Positions 6,236 through 10,060 of a stretch of DNA of 21,072 nt are shown piece by piece. The stretch is from a virus: positions 1 through 21,072 of the IMG/VR virus record IMGVR_UViG_3300006927_000103; one strand, given 5' to 3'. Each line of letters opens with the position of its first letter. Position 1 is the stretch's first letter. Position numbers and translations under genes: made by a program. The notes beneath the pieces were generated by a model. It was not told the origin of the DNA and searched no databases. It worked only from the letters and a program-made list of their open reading frames with translations.

Positions 6236-6613
6236 TTATTGTATTATTATATCTCTAAGTGAATCATATATTATGTCTTCAGGTATGTGATAGAACTTTG
6301 CGTAAGTTTTACTTTCATGACTATATATATAAAATATTAAGTCAGCTTCACTGTCGTCTTCTCCAGGACATTGGCCTACAAGTGGTGATAAATACAATGT
6401 ATCATAGATTTCCCAATGTGGTTCAATTCTATTATATGTTCCGTTTTTATTTTTTGTATAAGTTCTAGGTATAAATACATAAGAATAAAATGTATCTTGT
6501 TTCTCTTCTATTTTAATTGTATCTATTTGTGTTGATGTTGTATCAGATTGTCCGTAGACTTGAATTGAAATCATTACTATTGCGAGTAATGCAAATCTTT
6601 TAATTCGTTTCAT
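6236..6613 (-). CDS. Secreted or periplasmic phage protein, 125 aa
   Basis: The N-terminus is a clear Sec signal peptide: MKRIKR, a hydrophobic core FALLAIVMISIQV (7-19), and a likely cleavage site after YG before QSDTT (about residue 21), a common arrangement in Bacteroidota exported proteins. There is no lipobox cysteine. The mature part is beta-rich and polar (FYSYVFIPRTYTKN, YDTLYLSPLV, ADLIFYIYSHES) and has a single Cys. A phage early-region protein exported to the periplasm could block superinfection or modify the envelope; that is inference from location only. It is first in a two-gene cassette with the 65-residue gene. Confidence 0.8.
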   Translation of the reverse strand: MKRIKRFALLAIVMISIQVYGQSDTTSTQIDTIKIEEKQDTFYSYVFIPRTYTKNKNGTYNRIEPHWEIYDTLYLSPLVGQCPGEDDSEADLIFYIYSHESKTYAKFYHIPEDIIYDSLRDIIIQ

Positions 6614-6648
6614 TTTATTTAATTTAGTTAAACATTTATTTGATTGTT

Positions 6649-6680
6649 ATAAAAATGAGAGGATTTGTGGCATCTCTCAT
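6649..6680 (-). terminator. Rho-independent terminator upstream of the secreted-protein gene
   Basis: ATGAGA (6655-6660) pairs with TCTCAT (6675-6680) and GAT (6662-6664) with ATC (6672-6674), with one bulged G and a 7-nt loop. On the minus strand it is followed by TTTTTATAAC. It closes the cassette at 6691-6822. Confidence 0.75.
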
Positions 6681-6690
6681 ATAGTTTTAT

Positions 6691-6822
6691 TTAATGTGTT
6701 TTTTTGTTAACCACTAACACTGTGTCGCTAAACCAAGCGATTCCTATTAACCTTAATAGTAATATATTGTGCTTGACTGTTAGCGTAAAGCTTAGTAAGT
6801 CTGGTATTATTAGGCCACACAT
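6691..6822 (-). CDS. Doubtful 43-aa hydrophobic ORF, or part of a structured RNA
   Basis: The frame begins MCGLIIPDLLSFTLTVKHNI and ends VLVVNKKTH; it is hydrophobic in the middle (LLLRLIGIAWF). It sits between two terminators, so something is transcribed here. Against a gene: the same stretch holds three nested stems (CTAACA/TGTTAG around TCGCT/AGCGA and CTATTA/TAATAG), which is a branched RNA pattern, and no clear box precedes the ATG. Either reading is possible. Confidence 0.3.
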   Translation of the reverse strand: MCGLIIPDLLSFTLTVKHNILLLRLIGIAWFSDTVLVVNKKTH

Positions 6823-6864
6823 ATATATCTATAGATAATATAAACTGAACGAACGAAGTGAGTT

Positions 6865-6889
6865 CTAAAAAGAGAGACTAGCTCTCTTT
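6865..6889 (-). terminator. Rho-independent terminator with stop codon in the loop
   Basis: AAAGAGAG (6869-6876), ACTAG loop (6877-6881), CTCTCTTT (6882-6889), followed by T's on the minus strand. The TAG stop of the 74-residue gene is inside the loop, so the codons for KES form one arm of the stem. Confidence 0.9.
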
Positions 6890-7102
6890 AGGTAACATTG
6901 ATGTGAATAGTGAGAACATAACTCCAGCTAGTACAGCTGTTGCTAGTCCACTAAATGTGCCGATGAATAGTATTGGTAGACCAAGTGTGAATAGTATATC
7001 CCATAAGATTTGTGTCTTTCTTAGTCTAGCTATACCTATCATCTTCCAGACTATTATAAGATAGCCTATAGCAGTGAAGAATGCGATTCCAAGTATACTC
7101 AT
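6878..7102 (-). CDS. Small two-helix membrane protein, 74 aa
   Basis: The product is almost entirely membrane-spanning: IAFFTAIGYLIIVWKMIGI (6-24), a short basic loop RLRKT, then WDILFTLGLPILFIGTFSGLATAVLAGVMFSLF (34-66). The C-terminus is MLPKES. Two helices with a basic loop and this length fit a holin or another phage inner-membrane protein; no lysis gene is adjacent, so holin is only one option. The codons for KES form an arm of the terminator. It follows the 24-codon frame by 21 nt. Confidence 0.8.
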   Translation of the reverse strand: MSILGIAFFTAIGYLIIVWKMIGIARLRKTQILWDILFTLGLPILFIGTFSGLATAVLAGVMFSLFTSMLPKES

Positions 7103-7115
7103 GATATTTAATTTA

Positions 7116-7136
7116 GGTTAATATTATTTTTGATAG
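7116..7136 (-). promoter_or_regulatory. Candidate promoter box before the 74-aa membrane protein
   Basis: The minus strand reads AATAATATTAACC, 13 nt before the ATG at 7102. The upstream half of the box (TTACATATA) is degenerate here, and the box overlaps the stop of the 24-codon frame. Confidence 0.4.
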
Positions 7137-7198
7137 AATATATATATGTATTGATATATATTTAAGATGTATTGGTGTATGATTACTATGTATTTCAT
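7124..7198 (-). CDS. Possible 24-aa microprotein
   Basis: The frame reads MKYIVIIHQYILNIYQYIYI and ends FYQK. It follows a strong box (7211-7231) by 14 nt, exactly the spacing seen for the real genes, which is the reason to list it. It is hydrophobic and very rich in Ile and Tyr. It also coincides with a 21-bp direct repeat (see 7146-7213), so the coding pattern could be a by-product of repeated DNA. Confidence 0.35.
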   Translation of the reverse strand: MKYIVIIHQYILNIYQYIYIFYQK

Positions 7199-7213
7199 AA
7201 TGCAAATGTATTG
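7146..7213. repeat. Iteron-like direct repeats of ATGTATTG
   Basis: ATGTATTG occurs at 7146, 7167 and 7206, with ATGTATTT at 7188. The spacings are 21, 21 and 18 bp, so the first three copies sit on the same face of the helix. Regular spacing like this is typical of replication iterons or operator arrays. The last copy abuts the promoter box at 7211. Confidence 0.5.
7203..7210 (-). promoter_or_regulatory. TAnnTTTG match (TACATTTG) on the minus strand
   Basis: TACATTTG matches the Bacteroidota -7 element and lies between the box at 7211 and the ATG at 7198. In this AT-rich DNA a chance match is likely. Confidence 0.25.
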
Positions 7214-7231
7214 GTTAATAATTATATGTAA
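7211..7231 (-). promoter_or_regulatory. Strong copy of the phage box
   Basis: The minus strand reads TTACATATAATTATTAACC followed by AA. It is identical over 19 nt to the copy at 7612-7632, and 14 nt before an ATG. Confidence 0.6.
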
Positions 7232-7239
7232 TCAAACCA

Positions 7240-7260
7240 CCGAAAGACGCAGTCGCTTCG
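7240..7260. repeat. 21-nt GC-rich hairpin repeat, copy 1
   Basis: The segment starts CCGAAAGACG and ends TCGCTTCG. CGAA pairs with TTCG and GAC with GTC around a GCA loop. It sits between the terminator at 7266 and the box at 7211. Related copies are at 7640-7660 and 7778-7798, with looser relatives near 4880-4911, 6848-6866, 8031-8056 and 8764-8782. Confidence 0.7.
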
Positions 7261-7265
7261 CAGGT

Positions 7266-7286
7266 AAAAGAGAGATTAACTCTCTT
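7266..7286 (-). terminator. Rho-independent terminator with stop codon in the loop
   Basis: AAGAGAG (7268-7274), ATTAA loop, CTCTCTT (7280-7286), then a short T-run. The TAA stop of the 107-residue gene (7278-7276) lies in the loop. Confidence 0.8.
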
Positions 7287-7599
7287 CATTATAATATTCA
7301 TAAAGATTATCAAGAAGACCTATCTCTGTGGTGTTTAATTTAATAACTCCTGATAGTTCAAGAGCTTTAATTCTTGATATAATTCTCTTTTGAGAATGAT
7401 TATAGTTCTCATCCCAAATTTTCCATTTCTTGGAAAAAGCAATATCATCAGAAGTAATAATCGTTTCATCATGATGAAGATTGTTTAATATAAACAAAAT
7501 AGATTTACACATTTCTTGTGTAGTGATACAATGTATGTTTCTATCTCTTTGTAATGCAACTGAAGCTGTTGTTAGCTCATCGTTAATTTTTATAAGCAT
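7276..7599 (-). CDS. Hypothetical protein, 107 aa
   Basis: This 107-residue soluble protein has an N-terminal helical half (TTQEMCKSILFILNNLHHDET, 26-46) and a C-terminal part with KRIISRIKALELSGVIKLN (71-89), which looks like the last helix and wing of a winged-helix domain. A DNA-binding role is possible but unproven. It is a single-gene cassette: box at 7612-7632 14 nt before the start, terminator at 7266-7286 containing its stop. It ends EES, imposed by the terminator stem. Confidence 0.75.
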   Translation of the reverse strand: MLIKINDELTTASVALQRDRNIHCITTQEMCKSILFILNNLHHDETIITSDDIAFSKKWKIWDENYNHSQKRIISRIKALELSGVIKLNTTEIGLLDNLYEYYNEES

Positions 7600-7611
7600 A
7601 ATAGTATTTTA

Positions 7612-7632
7612 TTGGTTAATAATTATATGTAA
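7612..7632 (-). promoter_or_regulatory. Strong copy of the phage box before the 107-aa gene
   Basis: The minus strand reads ATTACATATAATTATTAACC (20 nt), followed by AATAAAATACTATT and the ATG at 7599. Confidence 0.6.
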
Positions 7633-7639
7633 TATAATA

Positions 7640-7660
7640 CCGAAAGACGCAGTCGTTTCG
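7640..7660. repeat. 21-nt GC-rich hairpin repeat, copy 2
   Basis: This copy differs from 7240-7260 at one base. CGAAA pairs with TTTCG and GAC with GTC around GCA, with one bulged G; the change lengthens the outer stem. It lies between the terminator of the candidate RNA and the box at 7612. Confidence 0.7.
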
Positions 7661-7664
7661 TGAG

Positions 7665-7742
7665 CAAAAAAGGACATTGTCTTTACTTGAAGCACCCAAG
7701 TCAGGTTGTGTGTGTGCTCGTAAGTTTAGATAAAGATGTCCT
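7665..7742 (-). ncRNA. Candidate ~70-nt phage small RNA with its own box and terminator
   Basis: On the minus strand the sequence starts GGACAUCUUUA at 7741 and ends UAAAGACAAUGUCC followed by seven T (7671-7665). The ends pair: 7737-7742 with 7671-7676 (6 bp) and 7731-7736 with 7680-7685 (6 bp), with a 3-nt bulge. Inside, ACTTG/CAAGT (7685-7689/7697-7701) or AGCAC/GTGCT (7691-7695/7714-7718) can form. TTACATATA (7750-7742), identical to the first half of the box at 7612 and 8005, immediately precedes it. I find no convincing frame. Not a tRNA: no T-loop and no anticodon arm. Confidence 0.55.
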
Positions 7743-7750
7743 ATATGTAA
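7742..7750 (-). promoter_or_regulatory. Half box (TTACATATA) in front of the candidate small RNA
   Basis: The minus strand reads TTACATATA then GGACAT. The downstream half (TATTAACC) is absent, which would place the start of transcription at or near the GG if this half alone is enough. Confidence 0.45.
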
Positions 7751-7760
7751 CTTAAATGAA

Positions 7761-7773
7761 CATACGAAGTATG
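7761..7773. repeat. Perfect small inverted repeat with 3-nt loop
   Basis: CATAC-GAA-GTATG, a 5-bp stem with a 3-nt loop, about 11 bp upstream (on the minus strand) of the half box of the candidate RNA. Confidence 0.55.
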
Positions 7774-7777
7774 TGAA

Positions 7778-7798
7778 CCGAAAGTCGAAGACGCTTCG
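7778..7798. repeat. 21-nt GC-rich hairpin repeat, copy 3 (compensatory change)
   Basis: Same length and outer stem (CGAA/TTCG) as copies 1 and 2, but the inner stem is GTC-GAA-GAC instead of GAC-GCA-GTC. Both arms changed together, so pairing is kept. Confidence 0.7.
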
Positions 7799-7803
7799 TA
7801 GGT

Positions 7804-7825
7804 AAAAAGAGAGACAAGCTCTCTT
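7804..7825 (-). terminator. Rho-independent terminator after the 55-aa gene
   Basis: AAGAGAG (7807-7813), ACAAG loop, CTCTCTT (7819-7825), then five T on the minus strand. The TAA stop (7826-7824) is at the base of the stem. Confidence 0.9.
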
Positions 7826-7991
7826 AGAATGGTAAGTCATCATTTGATGTTTGTGTTGGTTCAGTGTGTATCCATTCATTAAATGATTTAGGTGTTTGAT
7901 TAGGAATGCATTTGATGCAGTACTTAATGTATTCTGATTCAAGCCAATTATTGTAATCGCCCCATACATGTTCCATTAATTCTTCGTCCAT
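7824..7991 (-). CDS. Small acidic hypothetical protein, 55 aa
   Basis: This hand-read frame begins MDEELMEHVWGDYNNWLESE and ends TSNDDLPF. It is acidic and Trp-rich, with a CxxC pair in IKYCIKCIPN (about 22-31). It has a strong box 15 nt upstream (8005-8025) and a terminator at its stop. An overlapping longer frame (to 7969, 117 codons) lacks a box at its start and ignores the terminator, so I prefer this one. No family is recognised. Confidence 0.75.
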   Translation of the reverse strand: MDEELMEHVWGDYNNWLESEYIKYCIKCIPNQTPKSFNEWIHTEPTQTSNDDLPF

Positions 7992-8004
7992 AATAATATA
8001 TTTA

Positions 8005-8025
8005 TTGGTTAATATCTATATGTAA
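8005..8025 (-). promoter_or_regulatory. Strong copy of the phage box before the 55-aa gene
   Basis: The minus strand reads ATTACATATAGATATTAACC, then 15-17 nt to the ATG at 7991. Confidence 0.6.
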
Positions 8026-8427
8026 TAGAATACCGAAGGAACGCAGTGACTATCGTATGTAATATAGGCAATGATTCCGCCGAACAGTGTAGTTCTGTGA
8101 GCCACAGGAAGACGGAGTTGCTCCGTAAATGTTTGTTAATCATATAAATACATACTGATGTAGTATTGTGATAAATTTGTGTAGTTTAATGCTTGACAAT
8201 GTCAATTATTTTGTATAACTTAGCTGCATATTTATATATTATGTTAAACAGTTAAATAAATATAATAGTTAGTTATTTAGTATATTTTATGATAGATATT
8301 CGATAACATATTGATACTCAATATATTAGATAGTTATTAGTTAGATAATACTAGTAAATAGTATAGTATTATAGAGTAGTAGGCTAGCTAGCAAGCTCAC
8401 ACTTTTACTTATGTTACACATATATTG
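8026..8427. other. Non-coding stretch: hairpin cluster and AT-rich segment
   Basis: No supported gene in about 400 bp. From 8082 to 8126 three hairpins follow each other: GAAC/GTTC, CTGTG-AGC-CACAG (8095-8107) and ACGGAG-TTG-CTCCGT (8112-8126). From about 8140 to 8390 the DNA is extremely AT-rich, with repeated TAG/TTAG units and AATACTA/TAGTATT (a 7-bp inverted repeat near 8347-8371). A replication origin or unread regulatory RNA is possible, but no defining signal is seen. A 44-codon frame on the minus strand crosses the hairpins and is probably not real. Confidence 0.5.
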
Positions 8428-8458
8428 TGCTAAAAAGAGAGATTACTCTCTCTTAGCA
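8428..8458 (-). terminator. Strong terminator overlapping the 29-aa gene's stop
   Basis: AAGAGAGA (8435-8442), TTAC loop, TCTCTCTT (8447-8454), extended by TGCT/AGCA (8428-8431/8455-8458); T's follow on the minus strand. The TAA stop lies in the stem. Confidence 0.88.
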
Positions 8459-8542
8459 GTCCCAGTAATAGTAAATACTGAAAGCAAAGCATAGATATAC
8501 AAAGTATATTGTATATTTTTCTAGTTTGTTGTAATGTTTCAT
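8453..8542 (-). CDS. 29-aa microprotein with a hydrophobic core
   Basis: The frame reads MKHYNKLEKYTIYFVYLCFA and ends FSIYYYWDC. It has a short basic start and one hydrophobic, aromatic segment (TIYFVYLCFAFSIYYYW), long enough to cross or lie in a membrane. It has a box 13 nt upstream (8555-8575) and a terminator containing its stop, the same arrangement as the neighbouring genes; that context is the main support. Unknown function. Confidence 0.6.
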   Translation of the reverse strand: MKHYNKLEKYTIYFVYLCFAFSIYYYWDC

Positions 8543-8554
8543 AATTTTATATTT

Positions 8555-8575
8555 AGATTAATAGTTATTAGTAAT
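8555..8575 (-). promoter_or_regulatory. Copy of the phage box before the 29-aa gene
   Basis: The minus strand reads ATTACTAATAACTATTAATC, then 13-14 nt to the ATG at 8542. Confidence 0.5.
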
Positions 8576-8577
8576 AG

Positions 8578-8602
8578 AAAAAAAGAGATGTTAATCTCTT
8601 TT
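8578..8602 (-). terminator. Terminator with stop codon in the loop
   Basis: AAAAGAGAT (8581-8589), GTTA loop, ATCTCTTTT (8594-8602): a perfect 9-bp stem with T's following on the minus strand. The TAA stop of the 43-residue gene is in the loop. Confidence 0.9.
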
Positions 8603-8722
8603 AGGTAATGATTTAGGATATTTATCTTTGATGTATAGATAAATAAGATAAGTTGCTGCTGCGAAGAAGAATAGTTTAGCTATCGCTAGGATAACAGATA
8701 GGATGACAAGTACATAGTTCAT
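8591..8722 (-). CDS. Small membrane protein, 43 aa
   Basis: This hand-read frame begins MNYVLVILSVILAIAKLFFF and ends YPKSLPKRD. Residues 2-32 form one long hydrophobic membrane segment, followed by a basic tail (KDKYPKSLPKRD), so the C-terminus is probably cytoplasmic. It is the first minus-strand gene beside the divergent region, with a box 11-14 nt upstream (8734-8757). The last three codons form one arm of the terminator. Function unknown. Confidence 0.75.
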   Translation of the reverse strand: MNYVLVILSVILAIAKLFFFAAATYLIYLYIKDKYPKSLPKRD

Positions 8723-8733
8723 AGTAGTATAGT

Positions 8734-8757
8734 ATTGATTAATAGTTATTTGTAATT
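8734..8757 (-). promoter_or_regulatory. Copy of the phage box before the 43-aa gene
   Basis: The minus strand reads AATTACAAATAACTATTAAT followed by CAAT, ending about 11 nt from the ATG at 8722. Confidence 0.55.
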
Positions 8758-8778
8758 GAAATGAGGAACGAAGTGACG

Positions 8779-8851
8779 AAAGCCCCGCCCCTGTCCAAGT
8801 TTTAGAAACGGAAGGGGGAGGTTTGCTATATCGTATCCCTCCCTCACAATA
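8779..8851. other. GC-rich island between the divergent gene blocks
   Basis: In a genome of about 30% GC this 70-bp stretch holds CCCCGCCCC (8783-8791), GGAAGGGGGAGG (8811-8822) and CCCTCCC (8838-8845 region). CCCCTGTCC can pair with GGAAGGGG, or GGGAGG with CCTCCC, so two exclusive hairpins exist. No gene is seen. It may insulate or regulate divergent transcription, or serve replication or packaging. Confidence 0.5.
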
Positions 8852-8887
8852 AAATAAAATTATAAAAAAAAATATAAAAAATTTTTA

Positions 8888-8895
8888 TATCTTTG
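8888..8895 (+). promoter_or_regulatory. Bacteroidota-type -7 element (TATCTTTG) for the plus-strand block
   Basis: TATCTTTG fits TAnnTTTG exactly and lies 27 nt before the first plus-strand ATG (8923). No TTTG/TTG is seen at the -33 position. Confidence 0.6.
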
Positions 8896-8922
8896 TATAT
8901 TATTAATTTAGAATAAAACGTC

Positions 8923-9177
8923 ATGTCTAAAAAAACATATAAAAAAGGTCCAGCAGTTAATCTACCTAAGTTTGATTCAGAGGGAAATATTATTAAAACA
9001 ATAAAAACGGAATCACAAAAAAAGGCAGAAAAAATAATGGATGAGGAAATTCAGAAAAAACTTAAAGGACAATTTAAGAAATATAAGGAAAAAGGGGGTT
9101 TTAAAAAAGGGGGTTATAAAAATGGAGGTAAATTAAAAAATAGATATCCAGGAGGAGGTAGACACCAACACGATTAA
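8923..9177 (+). CDS. Small basic protein with Gly-Gly motifs, 84 aa
   Basis: This 84-residue, strongly basic protein has an N-terminal region (MSKKTYKKGPAVNLPKFD), a charged helix (about 30-55) and a C-terminal tail of FKKGGYKNGGKLKNRYPGGG. The tail repeats the same FKKGG / YxxGG motif found in the 1112-residue protein at 10061 and in the 64-residue protein at 9864. It is first in the plus-strand block, after the promoter element at 8888, and has an A-rich leader. A virion or DNA-associated role is likely from charge and neighbours, but no family is recognised. Confidence 0.75.
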   Translation: MSKKTYKKGPAVNLPKFDSEGNIIKTIKTESQKKAEKIMDEEIQKKLKGQFKKYKEKGGFKKGGYKNGGKLKNRYPGGGRHQHD

Positions 9178-9185
9178 TTATAAGT

Positions 9186-9842
9186 ATGCCAATAAATCCT
9201 TATTCACTCAACACTATTATACCAGGAGGAGAACCAAATGGAGGATTAACTCTTGGAGGGACTAGTTTAGCATATGATATGTTAAATGAAAATCTTCTAA
9301 CTGCAGCTAATATTAATTTAATGAGAGGCAATTTAGATATAGGAGCAGAATATAGTGGTCTTCATAGTACTGAAAGAGATAGTCATGGTGTGTTAGTGGG
9401 AAATCCTTCAAGGAGTTTTTTAGGGGCTACTGGTGGACTTAATTTTGGAACATATGCTGGGTCACGTAAAGGAGATTGGGAAAATAGATTTATGGGAATA
9501 TTGAGTGGTAAACTAGGATATGGAGGAGCTGGCACAGGGCTTGATAGATATAACCTAGAGCCTCTTCAGGAATCAGATAAGGGGTTAGCGTATTCTGGAA
9601 GATTAGATTTAAAATCTGGAAGACCTGGAAGAACTTATTGCGTAGGAAGCTATTGTAGCGCTGCTCCAGTTCCATCTAGAAGTATTGGTCTTTTTGGAGA
9701 ATACGGAAATCCATATTCTCTTAATCCAGGACTAAGAGTGGGAGCTGAAGGACATTTTAGATTTCTTTCTGGAGGAGGTGGATATGATTTTGAATCTCAA
9801 TCTCCGTTTATAAATGCGGGATTACGAGTACCTATAAGATAA
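9186..9842 (+). CDS. Beta-barrel-like protein, 218 aa
   Basis: This 218-residue Gly/Tyr/Leu-rich protein has repeated short strands of alternating polarity (LRVGAEGHFRFL, GLFGEYG, LSGKLGYGG, NLDIGAEYSGL) separated by polar turns, and ends FINAGLRVPIR. The pattern resembles bacterial outer-membrane beta-barrels. It is also similar in style and ending to residues 60-256 of the protein at 10061 (GGFGLNIPLG). There is no signal peptide, so it is probably assembled into the virion rather than exported. The N-terminus carries PGGEPNGGLTLGG. A disulfide pair is possible in CVGSYCSAA (about 157-164). Function is inferred, not recognised. Confidence 0.7.
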   Translation: MPINPYSLNTIIPGGEPNGGLTLGGTSLAYDMLNENLLTAANINLMRGNLDIGAEYSGLHSTERDSHGVLVGNPSRSFLGATGGLNFGTYAGSRKGDWENRFMGILSGKLGYGGAGTGLDRYNLEPLQESDKGLAYSGRLDLKSGRPGRTYCVGSYCSAAPVPSRSIGLFGEYGNPYSLNPGLRVGAEGHFRFLSGGGGYDFESQSPFINAGLRVPIR

Positions 9843-9863
9843 TAATTTAAAAATATAGAAATT

Positions 9864-10058
9864 ATGATAGATATGCCAAAAGAACTTAAAGAGAAACTTG
9901 AATGGATGCAAAAGAATAGAGAACTTCAAGAAGAAGAAAATCTAAGAAAAATGAAGAAAAAAGAAATTCAAGATGCTTCAAGAGAAAAAAGTATTAAAGA
10001 CACTATGAATTATATGGGTGGTGGAAAATATAATAAGAAAAATCATAAAAACTTTTAA
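9864..10058 (+). CDS. Small helical protein with C-terminal GGG motif, 64 aa
   Basis: This 64-residue, highly charged protein has residues 3-50 predicted as one long helix (KELKEKLEWMQKNRELQEEE), followed by NYMGGGKYNKKNHKNF. The tail repeats the YxxGG-type motif of its neighbours. A second ATG at 9873 would give a start at MPKEL. The gene sits 2 nt before the 1112-residue gene, so the two are co-translated; it may be a chaperone or adaptor for it, which is inference. No family is recognised. Confidence 0.65.
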   Translation: MIDMPKELKEKLEWMQKNRELQEEENLRKMKKKEIQDASREKSIKDTMNYMGGGKYNKKNHKNF

Positions 10059-10060
10059 TT

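Noticed and set aside
6713-6785. tRNA-like cloverleaf
   Set aside because: The arms have wrong loop sizes and lack the GTTCGA-type T-loop.
7665-7742. tRNA
   Set aside because: The ends pair like an acceptor stem, but there is no T-loop motif, no anticodon arm and no CCA context.
7240-7798. CRISPR array
   Set aside because: The 21-nt repeats are 380 and 117 bp apart with genes or RNA between, not regular short spacers.
7616-7969. 117-codon minus-strand frame beginning MYGAITIIGLN
   Set aside because: Runs through a terminator, a hairpin repeat and the candidate RNA; the 55-residue frame at 7824-7991 has the box and terminator in the right places.
8010-8141. 44-codon minus-strand frame (MINKHLRSNSVFLWLTELHC...)
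   Set aside because: Crosses three consecutive hairpins, has no box upstream and runs into the promoter of the next gene.
8341-8421. 26-codon minus-strand frame beginning MCNISKSVSLLAS
   Set aside because: No box, in extremely AT-rich repeated DNA, and no following terminator.
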